From an uncultured bacterium (lineage in GTDB: Bacteria > Actinomycetota > Actinomycetes > S36-B12 > CAIKAW01): a DNA stretch of 64,000 bases. Positions 19,606 through 29,976 of the stretch are shown piece after piece (the first letter of the stretch is position 1; the number at the start of each line of letters is the position of its first letter). The position numbers and the translations under genes are program-made. Below the pieces are notes generated by a model that was not told where the DNA came from, did not search any database, and worked only from the letters and a program-made list of their open reading frames with translations. The DNA lies in the NCBI GenBank assembly GCA_903825575.1, contig CAIKAW010000100.1, positions 1 through 64,000 of the forward strand, written 5' to 3'.

Positions 19606-20604
19606 CTAGGGGCGTTCGGCCGGGCTCAGGGTCAACTCTGGGTCGCGCTTGACGATGTCTCCGAGCGCAGCATCGATTGCTTCCATCGTGTCTTTATCGA
19701 GCGTCAGACCGCTAGCAGCGACGCTTTCAAGCAACTGTTCTGGTCTGGTTGCTCCAACGATTGCCGCTGCGACATTCTGATTTTGCAGTACCCAGGCGAT
19801 CGCCAAAGTAGCCATCGATATGCCAGCCGCTTCGGCCACGGCCCGCAACGCTTGAACCCGCGTGAGGATCGGCTCCGTCAACATCTGGCTGAGGAAGAAG
19901 CTGCCTTCGGGGTCGCTCGCGCGGGAGTCCGGTGGGATCGGCGCTCCAGGCAGGTACTTGCCAGAGAGCAGACCTTGTGCCATCGGAGACCAGACAATCT
20001 GGCTCAACCCAAGCTCTTCCGACGTCGGAACTACTTCGGATTCGATTACCCGCCACAGCATTGAGTACTGGGGTTGATTTGAGACCAAACGGTCGAACCC
20101 CATCGCATCCGCAAGTTCTACGGCCGCACGGATCTCGCTGGCGCGCCACTCCGAAACACCAACGTAGAGAACCTTGCCCGAGCGAACGAGATCATCAAAG
20201 GTCCTAAGCGTCTCTTCAAGGGGTGTCGCATAGTCGTACCGATGTGCCTGATAGAGATCGACGTAATCAGTTTGCAGCCGGCGCAAGGATCCGTTGATGC
20301 TTTCAGATATGTGCTTGCGCGAAAGGCCGCGATCGTTGCGACCGGTGCCCGTGGGCCAATACACCTTTGTCAAGATTTCGAGCCCTTCGCGGCGCTGACC
20401 ACGAAGCGCGTTACCTAGGACGGTTTCAGCGCGGGTGTTGGCATAGACGTCAGCGGTGTCGAAGGTAGTAATCCCGGCGTCAAGGGCGGTGTTAACGCAC
20501 GCGTTGGCCGCAGCATCATCGACCTGCGAACCGTGGGTGATCCAGTTGCCGTAGATGATTTCGCTGACAAGCAGGCCGCTGTGGCCTAGGTGGCGGTATT
20601 CCAT
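19606..20604 (-). CDS. Aldo/keto reductase
   Basis: MEYRHLGHSGLLVSEI, TFDTADVYANTRAETVLG, DYVDLYQAHRYD. Confidence 0.93.
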   Translation of the reverse strand: MEYRHLGHSGLLVSEIIYGNWITHGSQVDDAAANACVNTALDAGITTFDTADVYANTRAETVLGNALRGQRREGLEILTKVYWPTGTGRNDRGLSRKHISESINGSLRRLQTDYVDLYQAHRYDYATPLEETLRTFDDLVRSGKVLYVGVSEWRASEIRAAVELADAMGFDRLVSNQPQYSMLWRVIESEVVPTSEELGLSQIVWSPMAQGLLSGKYLPGAPIPPDSRASDPEGSFFLSQMLTEPILTRVQALRAVAEAAGISMATLAIAWVLQNQNVAAAIVGATRPEQLLESVAASGLTLDKDTMEAIDAALGDIVKRDPELTLSPAERP

Positions 20605-20635
20605 GGTGGAACCCTACGGCCTACCCGATTCAGTT

Positions 20636-21223
20636 TCAGCGCTTAGCCTTCTGCTTGGCCACTACGGGCTTGCCGCCTGCCCTGAAACGTGGCTTGGGCA
20701 GGCGAAGTCGTCGAATCTGCAGCCCACGCATGATTGCGTAATTTGACATGCCCTTCGTGCTGGCGTCCGGGAATTCTTTGGCCAGCGCCTTACGAACTCG
20801 GAAGGCCAGCCAGATCGAGTCAAGGACGATTAGGCCCAGCATGACCAGCCACACCAGTGATGTGATGCTTTGTAGCGACTTGCTTCGCGAGGCCAGTGAG
20901 CCAACCAGTACTAGGAATGCGACGGGTACGAAGAACTCAGCGATCGTGAACCGGGAGTCAACGTAGTCGCGGACGAAGCCACGCTCGGGCCCAGCGTCCC
21001 GGGCAGGTAGTCGGCTCGGATCCCCGGAAGCTAGTCCGGCGCGAGCGTTGAGCCGGTCCCCACGAGCGCGCTCGCGGGCGGCCGCACGGGCGGCTTTGGG
21101 GTCCTTGGGGATCGTCAGCGACTTCTTCCGGGCCGCTTCGGCTTCCTTGCGCGTCGGGGTCGCGTGCCCCTTGCCGGATACCGGAGAGCTCGGCTCCGGC
21201 TCAGTCTTGCTTCGTCCAAACAT
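20636..21223 (-). CDS. DUF3043 family membrane protein
   Basis: N-terminal KGHATPTRKEAEAARKKSL and RDYVDSRFTIAEFFVP typical of this actinobacterial family. Confidence 0.85.
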   Translation of the reverse strand: MFGRSKTEPEPSSPVSGKGHATPTRKEAEAARKKSLTIPKDPKAARAAARERARGDRLNARAGLASGDPSRLPARDAGPERGFVRDYVDSRFTIAEFFVPVAFLVLVGSLASRSKSLQSITSLVWLVMLGLIVLDSIWLAFRVRKALAKEFPDASTKGMSNYAIMRGLQIRRLRLPKPRFRAGGKPVVAKQKAKR

Positions 21224-21311
21224 GGCGGCAGCCTAGTCCGTTCCCAGCCACCGACAGCATTGGGCCGCGTACGCCTTAGGCTGGCGGGACCGGCGAAGGG
21301 AGCAGGAAACT

Positions 21312-22070
21312 ATGGGTCTCTGGCAGCGCTTCACAATGGTCTTCAGCGCAAAGGCGAGTCGAGCGCTCGATCGCGCCGAGGATCCGCGCGAAACCCTTGA
21401 CTACTCATACGAGAAGCAGTTGGAACTTCTGGCCCAGGTTCGTCGCGGCGTCGCGGATGTAGCAACCTCGAGGAAGCGACTAGAGCTGCAGGTCACCGGT
21501 CTAGAGCAGCAGTCCACGAAGCTAGAAGGTCAAGCCCGTGCCGCCTTGGCGCAAGGACGCGAAGATCTGGCCCGCGAGGCCTTGACCCGCCGCAGCGGCC
21601 TGACACAGCAAGTGGCTGATCTGAAAGAACAGCACGCGCAGCTGCAGGCGCAGGAGGAGTCACTGACCGCCTCTGCTCAGCAGCTGCAGGCTAAAGTTGA
21701 AGCCTTCCGCACCCGCAAGGAAACGATCAAAGCCACCTACTCTGCCGCTGAAGCTCAGACCAAGATTGGTGAAGCGTTCACCGGAATCTCCAAGGAACTT
21801 GGCGATGTTGGCTTGGCAATCCAACGGGCCGAGGACAAGACGGCCCAGTTGCAGGCCCGAGCTGGCGCGATCGACGAGCTATTGGCTTCCGGCGCATTGC
21901 CTGATGCGTCCGGTGCGACCAAAGACGATCTCACGTTAGAACTGGAGCGACTGTCGAGTTCAAGTGACGTCGATAACCAACTGGCATCGCTGAAGGCTGA
22001 AATTGGGGCTGCACCTACAACCCCGGCGATCGGTTCCAGTACTGACGCGGCAGCCCAGCCGGAGAAGTAG
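21312..22070 (+). CDS. pspA: PspA/IM30 family protein
   Basis: Long coiled coil; AEDPRETLDYSYEKQLELLAQVRRGVADVATSRKRLE. Confidence 0.9.
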   Translation: MGLWQRFTMVFSAKASRALDRAEDPRETLDYSYEKQLELLAQVRRGVADVATSRKRLELQVTGLEQQSTKLEGQARAALAQGREDLAREALTRRSGLTQQVADLKEQHAQLQAQEESLTASAQQLQAKVEAFRTRKETIKATYSAAEAQTKIGEAFTGISKELGDVGLAIQRAEDKTAQLQARAGAIDELLASGALPDASGATKDDLTLELERLSSSSDVDNQLASLKAEIGAAPTTPAIGSSTDAAAQPEK

Positions 22071-22991
22071 ATGGCGGCACGCGGTCGGTTCGCCCCTGAC
22101 CGGGGACTGAGCGCCCGAATGGGCGGCACGATGTTCTTACTCGGTTTGCTGTACGTCGTTGTCTTCCTGCTGCTGATCAGTTTCCTGCGCATGTCGGCCG
22201 GGTTCGCCATTGCAATATCGGCGGGCATGCTCTTCTTTCAGTGGTACGCCTCCGATTCGATCGCGATGTTTGGCATGCGCGCAGTCGAAGTAACTCCCGA
22301 GCAGGCTCCGCAGTTGCATGCAGTTGTAGATCGACTTTGTGCATTGGCTGATGTGCCGAAGCCCAGAGTTGCGATCTCGGAGACCGACCTGCCCAACGCT
22401 TTTGCCACGGGCCGCAGCCCTAACCGCTCGGTCGTTTGCGTGACTACTGGGTTGCTAAAACGCCTCGATGAATCTGAGCTAGAAGGCGTCTTGGCGCACG
22501 AACTCTCACACGTCGCCCACCGAGATGTTCTGGTCATGACGATTGCGTCCTTCGCCGCAGTCCTAGCCGGCGTGCTCAGCCGCATGGCGTTCTGGGGCGG
22601 CCTGGGATTCGGTGGCGGTCGTGGCGGCAACAACGACGAAGAGGGCGGAGGAGCTGCTTGGCTAGTGGTCATCGTCGTCGGAGTTGTCGTCTACTTCGTG
22701 GCTTTCCTGCTTATGCGCGGACTCTCGCGCTACCGCGAGTTGTCCGCTGATCGCTCCGGTGCCCTCTTGACCGGCCGACCGAGCGCCCTTGCCTCTGCTT
22801 TGCAAAAAATAACTGGCGACATGGGGCGGATCCCCACCCGCGATCTGCGGCAAGCCGAAGCGTTCAACGCATTCTTCTTTGCTCCGGCAATCGCACCAGG
22901 CGCCTCGCTATCTTCGCTGTTCGCGACGCATCCTCCGCTGCAGACCAGGCTCGATCAGTTGGCCCGAATCGCCGCGCAACTAGGTCAGTGA
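22071..22991 (+). CDS. htpX: M48 family membrane metalloprotease (HtpX-like)
   Basis: HELSHVAHRDV zinc motif, SRYRELSADRSGALLTG. Confidence 0.92.
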   Translation: MAARGRFAPDRGLSARMGGTMFLLGLLYVVVFLLLISFLRMSAGFAIAISAGMLFFQWYASDSIAMFGMRAVEVTPEQAPQLHAVVDRLCALADVPKPRVAISETDLPNAFATGRSPNRSVVCVTTGLLKRLDESELEGVLAHELSHVAHRDVLVMTIASFAAVLAGVLSRMAFWGGLGFGGGRGGNNDEEGGGAAWLVVIVVGVVVYFVAFLLMRGLSRYRELSADRSGALLTGRPSALASALQKITGDMGRIPTRDLRQAEAFNAFFFAPAIAPGASLSSLFATHPPLQTRLDQLARIAAQLGQ

Positions 22992-22992
22992 C

Positions 22993-23556
22993 ATGGGCTG
23001 GTTGAAGTCGGTATTGGGTAGTAGCGAACCGGCTAAACCGAATCTGGACCAACTGTTCTCATTGCCGTCGGCCGTAATCTCGCTGTCGGCAACTTTGGGT
23101 TTCGTCCCAACCGGGACCGGAAGTGTCGCCTTCCGAGCGCCCGAGGGGAAGGCGTTTGCCGACGTTGAGCAAGAGGTCCTTCAGCTAGTCGGGGCAGATA
23201 CAAAGGTGTCGACCCAGTCTGATGAGTACGGCTTCACCTGGGTGGTCGTCGAGGACGACTCGGTGGATGCTGCGGGACTGGTCACGGCGCTGCACGCGGT
23301 TAATAGCTCCCTTGCCGATGGCGGGTTTGGAAGTGTCCTGCTTTGCTCGCTGGTGGCCATGCGGGATCCAAACGGCCGAAAACTTGGGCTGGTGTATCTG
23401 TTCAAGCGGGGAACGTTCTATCCATTTGCGCCGCTCACTGGGCAAACTCGCGACACCATCTTGGAACTGCAAGTTCGCGATGCGCTCGGATCTGACCTGC
23501 CGGTCGAACCGGACCTGAGTCGCTGGTTTGCAGTCTGGGGCGCCCCAGGACTGTGA
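22993..23556 (+). CDS. pspAB: PspA-associated protein PspAB
   Basis: 187 aa, directly follows pspA-htpX; LKSVLGSSEPAKPNLDQLFSLPSA... Confidence 0.8.
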   Translation: MGWLKSVLGSSEPAKPNLDQLFSLPSAVISLSATLGFVPTGTGSVAFRAPEGKAFADVEQEVLQLVGADTKVSTQSDEYGFTWVVVEDDSVDAAGLVTALHAVNSSLADGGFGSVLLCSLVAMRDPNGRKLGLVYLFKRGTFYPFAPLTGQTRDTILELQVRDALGSDLPVEPDLSRWFAVWGAPGL

Positions 23557-24744
23557 TCAGTCGCGGGCGCTCGGACCAGGCATGGCAAGCATGCGATCAA
23601 GAGCGACCCGAGCCCATTTGGCTGTTTCGACTTCAACTGTGATGCGGTTCACGGCTCGGCCAGCAACCAGACTCTCTAGCGTCCAAACAAGGTGTGGCAG
23701 GTCGATCCGGTTCATCGTCGAGCAGTAGCAAACCGTGCGATCTAAGAAGGTGACGTGCTTGTCTGGATGCGCTGATGCAAGCCTTCGCACCAAATTCAGC
23801 TCGGTTCCGATCGCCCAACTCGAGCCGGCAGGGGCGGCTTCGATGGTCGCAATAATGAACTCGGTCGAACCAACGAAGTCCGCAGCCAGCACAACGTCGT
23901 GCTGACATTCAGGATGCACGAGTACCTGAATACCGGGAACTCGTTCCCGGACTTGGGCCACCGAATCGGTGGTGAATCGCGCATGTACTGAGCAGTGGCC
24001 GCGCCAAAGCAGGACCTTTGCGTCCGTAAGCTCGCTGCGCGTCAGGCCACCGTCGGGCAGGCGCGGGTCATAGACGGCACAGTCGGAAAGTGACAACCCA
24101 AGATCGCGTACCGCGGTGTTGCGACCTAGATGTTGATCGGGCAGGAACAGAATTCGCTGGCCTTGTTCGAAGGCCCAGCGCATGACTGCAGCAGCATTGC
24201 TCGACGTGCAGACTGCGCCTGCGTGTTCGCCGGTAAATGACTTGATCGCAGCCGAAGAGTTCATGTAGGTCACGGGGATGGTTTCCGCCGAAAGGCCGGC
24301 TTCGCGCAGCGTCGCCCAGGCCCGATCAACTTGATCTCGCGCCGCCATGTCAGCCATCGAACAGCCGGCGGCCAAGTCAGGAAGTAGGACGCGTTGGTCT
24401 GGGCCGGTGAGGATGTCTGCGCTTTCAGCCATGAAGTGAACGCCGCAAAAGACAATGTTCTCGACGTCCGGACGTTCGGCCGCGATTCGCGCAAGTTTGA
24501 ACGAATCACCAGTTGCATCGGCGAAGGCCATGACTTCGTCGCGCTGGTAGTGGTGGCCAAGGATGAACACAGAATCGCCCAGCGCTGCTTTTGCAGCGGT
24601 CGCGCGCTCGACTAGGTCTGGGTCGCTCGCTGGTGGAAGCACGCCGGGGCAGTCGACACCGCGTTCACTCGCGAGGTCTGAAGACTGCCCGAGCAACAGC
24701 AGCGCCAGCGTTGATACCGGCGCACTTGTCGTTGTCATGGTCAT
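23557..24744 (-). CDS. nadA: Quinolinate synthase
   Basis: ILGHHYQRDEVMAFADATGDSFKLA, VFCGVHFMAESADIL, CSMADMA, HPECQHDVV. Confidence 0.95.
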   Translation of the reverse strand: MTMTTTSAPVSTLALLLLGQSSDLASERGVDCPGVLPPASDPDLVERATAAKAALGDSVFILGHHYQRDEVMAFADATGDSFKLARIAAERPDVENIVFCGVHFMAESADILTGPDQRVLLPDLAAGCSMADMAARDQVDRAWATLREAGLSAETIPVTYMNSSAAIKSFTGEHAGAVCTSSNAAAVMRWAFEQGQRILFLPDQHLGRNTAVRDLGLSLSDCAVYDPRLPDGGLTRSELTDAKVLLWRGHCSVHARFTTDSVAQVRERVPGIQVLVHPECQHDVVLAADFVGSTEFIIATIEAAPAGSSWAIGTELNLVRRLASAHPDKHVTFLDRTVCYCSTMNRIDLPHLVWTLESLVAGRAVNRITVEVETAKWARVALDRMLAMPGPSARD

Positions 24745-24849
24745 CCCATCCGCCAGGTCAATGCTTCGGCCCACATTTTCGCACAGTCGTTGCGGGCTGG
24801 CTGCGGCGGCGACGTCGGGTGAGTTGACTTGCGAGGTAGCCTCCGGTTC

Positions 24850-25980
24850 GTGCGCATCGTTGTGGCTCCTGATGAATTCACCGGCACGCTGTCGGCAGTT
24901 GAGGCTGCCGCTGCGATCGCCTCAGGGTGGCTGCGAACAGCACCCGACGATGAAGTCCTTGAGTTGCCCGTCTCCGACGGGGGTCCTGGTTTCGTCTGTG
25001 TGCTGCACTCAGTATTGGGTGGGAGCCTGTTGCCGATTGAGATTGACGGGCCGCTTGGCGCAACTGTGACGGGTTCGGTCTTGCTGGTGGGTGACACCGG
25101 GTACGTGGAGTCAGCACAGGCCACCGGGCGACCTTTGCTTGCCGAAGCTGCCCCCACGTTGGCGAGCAGTTATGGCGTAGGCCAGTTGATGTTGGCGGCC
25201 CTAGACCGAGGCGCCAGCCGGATCGTCGTCGGCCTCGGGGGCACGATGACCACCGACGGGGGAGCCGGCTTATTGGCAGCCCTTGGAGCCACGGCAGTTT
25301 CACACTCCGGGGCGGATGGCACGGCTCTGCTGCGACAGGGTGGTGCGGCCCTACTTTCGATCGCAGCCGTCGACTTAAGTCCAGCGCTCGAGCGCACGAA
25401 TGGCATTGAAATTGTCGCCGCCACGGACGTTGACTCTCCGCTGCTCGGACCGCGCGGGGCCGCTTTCGGTTTCGGGCCCCAGAAAGGTGCCAGCCCCACC
25501 CAAGTCGACGAACTGGAAGCAGCGCTGGCGCATTTTGCAAAACTGGTTGGACGCTCGACGACCGGGCGGGATCCGGCGTTGGCCTTGGGCGCGGGGGCGG
25601 CTGGCGGTCAGGGATACGCGCTGCTGGCGTTAGGCGGTACGCGAGCCTCAGGCAGCCAGTTAGTGCTTGGCGCGCTCGGACTGGCTGCTGCTGTGGCCAC
25701 CGCTGACCTTGTGATCACCGGTGAAGGCTCGTTCGACTGGCAGAGCCTTCGCGGCAAAGTGGTCGGAGAGGTTGCCCGGCTCGCAGTTGACGCCGGCCGA
25801 CCATGCTTGGTCCTAGCCGGCCAAGTGCATTTGGGCCGGCGCGACTACAGCCCCATTGGTGTCGTGGCCGCTCGGTCGGTGGCGGACTACCTAGGGTCAG
25901 TCGAAGCCGCCCTCATCCAGCCTTCGATCGGGCTGGCCGCCTTGGCCGAAAGAGTGGCCTTGACGTGGTCACGACAGTAG
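24850..25980 (+). CDS. Glycerate kinase
   Basis: RIVVAPDEFTGTLSAVEAAAAIASG, GLGGTMTTDGGAGLLAALGA, ITGEGSFDWQS. Confidence 0.92.
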   Translation: MRIVVAPDEFTGTLSAVEAAAAIASGWLRTAPDDEVLELPVSDGGPGFVCVLHSVLGGSLLPIEIDGPLGATVTGSVLLVGDTGYVESAQATGRPLLAEAAPTLASSYGVGQLMLAALDRGASRIVVGLGGTMTTDGGAGLLAALGATAVSHSGADGTALLRQGGAALLSIAAVDLSPALERTNGIEIVAATDVDSPLLGPRGAAFGFGPQKGASPTQVDELEAALAHFAKLVGRSTTGRDPALALGAGAAGGQGYALLALGGTRASGSQLVLGALGLAAAVATADLVITGEGSFDWQSLRGKVVGEVARLAVDAGRPCLVLAGQVHLGRRDYSPIGVVAARSVADYLGSVEAALIQPSIGLAALAERVALTWSRQ

Positions 25981-26115
25981 GTCGTTGCCGGGAACAAAGT
26001 TGCCTCGCCGGAAGTTAGAGCCACAGTCAGGCCTGCGAAAAGCATCTGCCTTGCGACAGTGTGCGAGCATTAGCACGGCGTGGGTGGAGTCCTATCAACT
26101 GGTTGGAGAGTCCGA

Positions 26116-26472
26116 ATGACTGCGGAAACGACTGAGACGAGCGCCGAGACCGGCGTGCTGCTCACAGACATTGCTGCGAACAAGGTCAAATCCTTGCTCG
26201 AACAAGAAGGCCGCACTGATCTCGCTCTCCGGGTTGCCGTCCAGCCCGGCGGGTGTTCAGGTCTGCGCTACCAGCTCTACTTTGACGACCGCAGCCTCGA
26301 CGGCGATTCGCGGATCAACTTTGGCGATGTCGCGGTCGTGACTGACCGCATGAGCACCCCGTACCTCGGCGGTGCCATCATCGACTTCGTCGACACGATC
26401 GAGAAGCAGGGCTTCACAATCGACAACCCCAACGCAGGTGGAAGTTGCGCCTGCGGGGATTCCTTCAGCTAG
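26116..26472 (+). CDS. erpA: Iron-sulfur cluster insertion protein (A-type carrier)
   Basis: PGGCSGLRYQLYFD and SCACGDSFS cysteine motifs. Confidence 0.93.
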   Translation: MTAETTETSAETGVLLTDIAANKVKSLLEQEGRTDLALRVAVQPGGCSGLRYQLYFDDRSLDGDSRINFGDVAVVTDRMSTPYLGGAIIDFVDTIEKQGFTIDNPNAGGSCACGDSFS

Positions 26473-26484
26473 ACCCAGATAGCC

Positions 26485-26528
26485 AAATCGGAGCCGGTTC
26501 CACTAATGGTGGGGCCGGCTCCGATTTG
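26485..26528. terminator. Strong bidirectional intrinsic terminator between convergent erpA and lipoprotein gene
   Basis: AAATCGGAGCCGGttCCAC-taat-GGTGGggCCGGCTCCGATTT hairpin followed by GATTTTGA. Confidence 0.88.
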
Positions 26529-26564
26529 ATTTTGACCCGCAAGGCCGATCTGCGTATTCGGTGA

Positions 26565-27830
26565 TCAGCCCGCCGGTGTCGTGGCAACTGGCGGAGCCGC
26601 GGGCGGAACCATCGTCGGAACTGGACCTCCGCCGCTGCCCGAACTTCCGCTACCCCCGCCGGTTGCTGAACTTGGCGGGATGATGTCGGTGCCGACCGGA
26701 CTTGGCGTTGCAGTGCCGAGGTACGCCGGCTCGATAGCAATCGAAGTGATCGGGTAGCCGGTGTCAGCGGTCTTGAAGAACCAACTCGGGATCAGGATTG
26801 GGGAATTGGTCTCGTCGTAATTCAATTCAAGTCCGAGTTCGGCTCCCGTGATCACAATCGGCGCAGGAGTCGGGCACGGGTTCGACGTGGAGTCCAAGGT
26901 TTGGGGGCACAGGATCGCCATCATTACTTGCGGACGACTGGCAAGGTCCTTGAAGGCCTGAGCGGCTGTGACCAATGGGTACGTGTCGGCGGCGGTCGGC
27001 AGTGTCAGCCAACCACCGGCGGATAGCACCTTTGTGCCGTCTACCTGCATGAACGTTGAGATTCCCTGTGTCGGCATTCCGTCGACAGTTGGGTCCACCT
27101 GCACGGAGGCGCTGCCCGAACCTGAGGTAACGGTCTCTGAGCCTTGGATTCCTAGCGCAGTGAGAATCGGGTCGGCAATCGAGTGAGCGACTTCCGCAGT
27201 CACGAGCGGCAGGTCAACAGGAATCTGAGTTGGTCCAGGTACAGGAGCGTCGGAGGTCGAGGTGGAAGGCCGCGGGTAGGCACTGGGGGAGTCGGGCGCT
27301 GAGGTGGCTGGAGGCGCCGTAGCAACCGAACCTGAGGTGGTTACGCCGTCAACACCTACCCTCGCGCAGGAACTGACAGCGCCATCGTTGTTTGAATGGT
27401 CAACGTCGACGCCATATCCCAGGCAACCGGAGGCGTCCGTCAGGGGAGCGAACGACCAATTGGCACCGGCCCCATCTCGGACCCGGATCTCAGCGGTGGC
27501 ATCCGAGACAACCCACCCGTACGCATGACGCACCGGCGTTCCGGTTACCCCGAAGGCTTTCGCCAAGGTAGCAACAGTTGTGTCTGAGACGGTCGAGGCT
27601 GCGGTCCAACTAAAGACTGGGGCGCTCGTCGGCGAAGTCGGAAGGGTGCCGCCAAGGGTGTAGCCACCGCTGAGGACAGCCATGTCGGCGGTCGCGGCAG
27701 CGGCCTTAGCGCCTAGGCGCAGGTGGAGGGTCCCGGGCTGACCGGTGGTGTTGGAGTGGCCGCAGGCCGAGAGCAGCAGGGCCAATGGCAGCGCGAGCAC
27801 GAGCGCTGATGTGCTTCTGGTCCGGTTCAT
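26565..27830 (-). CDS. Predicted secreted lipoprotein of unknown function
   Basis: MNRTRSTSALVLALPLALLLSACGH lipobox; low-complexity Ser/Pro linker and Gly/Ser/Pro-rich C-terminus. Confidence 0.75.
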   Translation of the reverse strand: MNRTRSTSALVLALPLALLLSACGHSNTTGQPGTLHLRLGAKAAAATADMAVLSGGYTLGGTLPTSPTSAPVFSWTAASTVSDTTVATLAKAFGVTGTPVRHAYGWVVSDATAEIRVRDGAGANWSFAPLTDASGCLGYGVDVDHSNNDGAVSSCARVGVDGVTTSGSVATAPPATSAPDSPSAYPRPSTSTSDAPVPGPTQIPVDLPLVTAEVAHSIADPILTALGIQGSETVTSGSGSASVQVDPTVDGMPTQGISTFMQVDGTKVLSAGGWLTLPTAADTYPLVTAAQAFKDLASRPQVMMAILCPQTLDSTSNPCPTPAPIVITGAELGLELNYDETNSPILIPSWFFKTADTGYPITSIAIEPAYLGTATPSPVGTDIIPPSSATGGGSGSSGSGGGPVPTMVPPAAPPVATTPAG

Positions 27831-27993
27831 TTCATCCCCCAATTTAGGGTCCTACATCGGCTAGTTATCGAGGGGCTAGGCGTTGTTCCTAGGTCCTTGC
27901 ACTGGTGTGACGCCAAGATGGCCGATTCGGTTCCCTGCCCAGTTAGTAGTCTCTGCCTGCCAACTTAGTGTTGGAAGGCAATCAGGAGGATCC

Positions 27994-28980
27994 GTGCGAC
28001 TGTGTATCACTGGCTCAATCGCCACTGACCATCTGATGACGTTTCCAGGTCGGTTTGCCGATTCTCTGGTCGCTGACCAGTTGGAACAGATTTCGTTGTC
28101 GTTCCTGGTCGAGGAACTTGAGATTCGCCGTGGCGGGGTCGCGGCCAATATTGCCTTTGGGCTCGGCTGCCTCGGCCTGCGACCGGTGTTGGTGGGGGCG
28201 GTTGGATCGGACTTCGCCGACTATCGGTCTTGGCTGGAGCGTCACGGGGTCGATACCTCTAGCGTTCATGTCTCGGACGTCAAACACACGGCTCGGTTCA
28301 TCTGCACCACGGACGAGAACTCCAACCAGATCGCTTCCTTCTACGCCGGGGCTATGAGCGAGGCACGCGGAATTGAACTTGGCCCGATTGTTGACCGGGT
28401 AGGGCCGCTGGATCTGGTCCTCGTTGGACCAAATGATCCGGAGGCGATGGTTCGCCACACCGATGAATGCCGCTACCGCGGAATCCCGTTTGCGGCTGAC
28501 CCTTCGCAGCAGTTGGCTCGGATGGCTGGTCCCGAGATCCGCACGCTGATCGATGGAGCGACCTATCTGTTCACGAACGAGTACGAAGCTGCCTTGACCG
28601 AAGCGAAGACTGGTTGGTCAGCCCAAGAGATTCTCGATCGAGTCGAGGTCCGGGTGACAACGTTGGGTGCCCGTGGCGCACGGGTTGAACGGCGCGGCCA
28701 GCCGGTCCTCGAAGTGGCGTGTCCAGTTGAAGATCAACGCGCCGATCCGACTGGGGTTGGAGATGCGTTCCGGGCCGGTTTCTTGGCGGGGATCGCGTGG
28801 GGGCTTTCTGATGAGCGGTGCGCACAAGTTGGGTCGCTAGTGGCCACGTACGTAATCGAGACGATCGGGACACAGGAATACGAACTGGCCCGAACGCACT
28901 TCCTTGACCGCATCGGCCGTACGTACGGGACGTTGGCCCAAACGGAAATCGCGGCTTGCATCGGAACTGCACTGCGCTGA
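27994..28980 (+). CDS. PfkB-family carbohydrate/adenosine kinase
   Basis: GTG start with AGGAGG; RRGGVAANIAFGLGCLGLRPVLVGAVG and DPTGVGDAFRAGFLAG. Confidence 0.88.
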   Translation: MRLCITGSIATDHLMTFPGRFADSLVADQLEQISLSFLVEELEIRRGGVAANIAFGLGCLGLRPVLVGAVGSDFADYRSWLERHGVDTSSVHVSDVKHTARFICTTDENSNQIASFYAGAMSEARGIELGPIVDRVGPLDLVLVGPNDPEAMVRHTDECRYRGIPFAADPSQQLARMAGPEIRTLIDGATYLFTNEYEAALTEAKTGWSAQEILDRVEVRVTTLGARGARVERRGQPVLEVACPVEDQRADPTGVGDAFRAGFLAGIAWGLSDERCAQVGSLVATYVIETIGTQEYELARTHFLDRIGRTYGTLAQTEIAACIGTALR

Positions 28981-28984
28981 CCTG

Positions 28985-29653
28985 ATGTCTCACACCGACC
29001 GCATCGAACCGCCGGTAACAACTTGGCAGTTGCCAGATGTGCGCAGGGCCGCGGCGGGAAGCGACCTGCTCGGCGTGGGCGCCGATTTGGAGTCGGGCAC
29101 CATTTTGGCCGCGTATCGCCGTGGCTTGTTTCCCATGCCGGTCGAAAATGTCGTTGGCTGGTGGTCGCCGGATCCGCGTGGAGTCATACCGCTCGACAAC
29201 TTCCACGCGTCCCGCTCGTTGCACCGCTCAGCCCGAACATTCAAGGTCACTTTCGACACCGCGTTCGACCAAGTCGTGGCCGGCTGTGCCGACCCCCAAC
29301 GTGAGCATGGCTGGATCACCCCGGAGATTGCCGCTGCTTATAGCCGGTTGGCGCACGAGGGCTGGGCACATAGCGTCGAGGTGTGGGACCGAGCAGGAGA
29401 GCTGGTAGGCGGGCTATATGGAGTTGAGGTGGGCGGCCTATTCGCTGGGGAATCGATGTTCCACCTAGCCCGGGATGCCAGCAAGGTCGCAGTTTGGGCG
29501 GTGGTTGCCAAGTTGGTGGCGAACGGAGGACCGCGGCTTCTCGACATTCAGTGGCTGACCCCCCACCTTGCCAGCCTTGGGGCCAGCGAGATTGAACGAA
29601 CCAATTACCTCGATCGACTCGACCTGGCTTTGCCTCTCGACCCGGCCTTTTAG
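28985..29653 (+). CDS. aat: Leucyl/phenylalanyl-tRNA--protein transferase
   Basis: LLGVGADLESGTILAAYRRGLFPMPV, WWSPDPRGVIPLDNFHASRSL, LYGVEVGGLFAGESMFHLARDASK. Confidence 0.95.
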   Translation: MSHTDRIEPPVTTWQLPDVRRAAAGSDLLGVGADLESGTILAAYRRGLFPMPVENVVGWWSPDPRGVIPLDNFHASRSLHRSARTFKVTFDTAFDQVVAGCADPQREHGWITPEIAAAYSRLAHEGWAHSVEVWDRAGELVGGLYGVEVGGLFAGESMFHLARDASKVAVWAVVAKLVANGGPRLLDIQWLTPHLASLGASEIERTNYLDRLDLALPLDPAF

Positions 29654-29696
29654 TTCGAACCAATCCCTACGTTGACTGCTTGTCTGGGCCTGCGGG

Positions 29697-29954
29697 TCAG
29701 GGTGCGTTCAGAACCTGGGTAGCAATTCGCACAGTGAACGCCATAGCCGGGCCGCCTGAACCATCCCAAGTTGTGGCGGAGATGAACTCCTGTCCGCGCA
29801 GTCGGCACCAAGCAGGAACGTCGGTCGCCGCAGCCGGATCGTCACTCAAGAGGACCAGTTCGGAACCGACACCTGAGGTCTTCGCGACCCGCGCCAGGCG
29901 CACGATCGGCATTGGGCAGAGCAGTCCCCGGGCGTCGATCAACTCAGAACTCAT
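29697..29954 (-). CDS. TusA-family sulfurtransferase
   Basis: IDARGLLCPMPIVRLAR CPxP motif, SDDPAAATDVPAWCR. Confidence 0.9.
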   Translation of the reverse strand: MSSELIDARGLLCPMPIVRLARVAKTSGVGSELVLLSDDPAAATDVPAWCRLRGQEFISATTWDGSGGPAMAFTVRIATQVLNAP

Positions 29955-29976
29955 CTGCACCGGCTTCCGATGGAGG

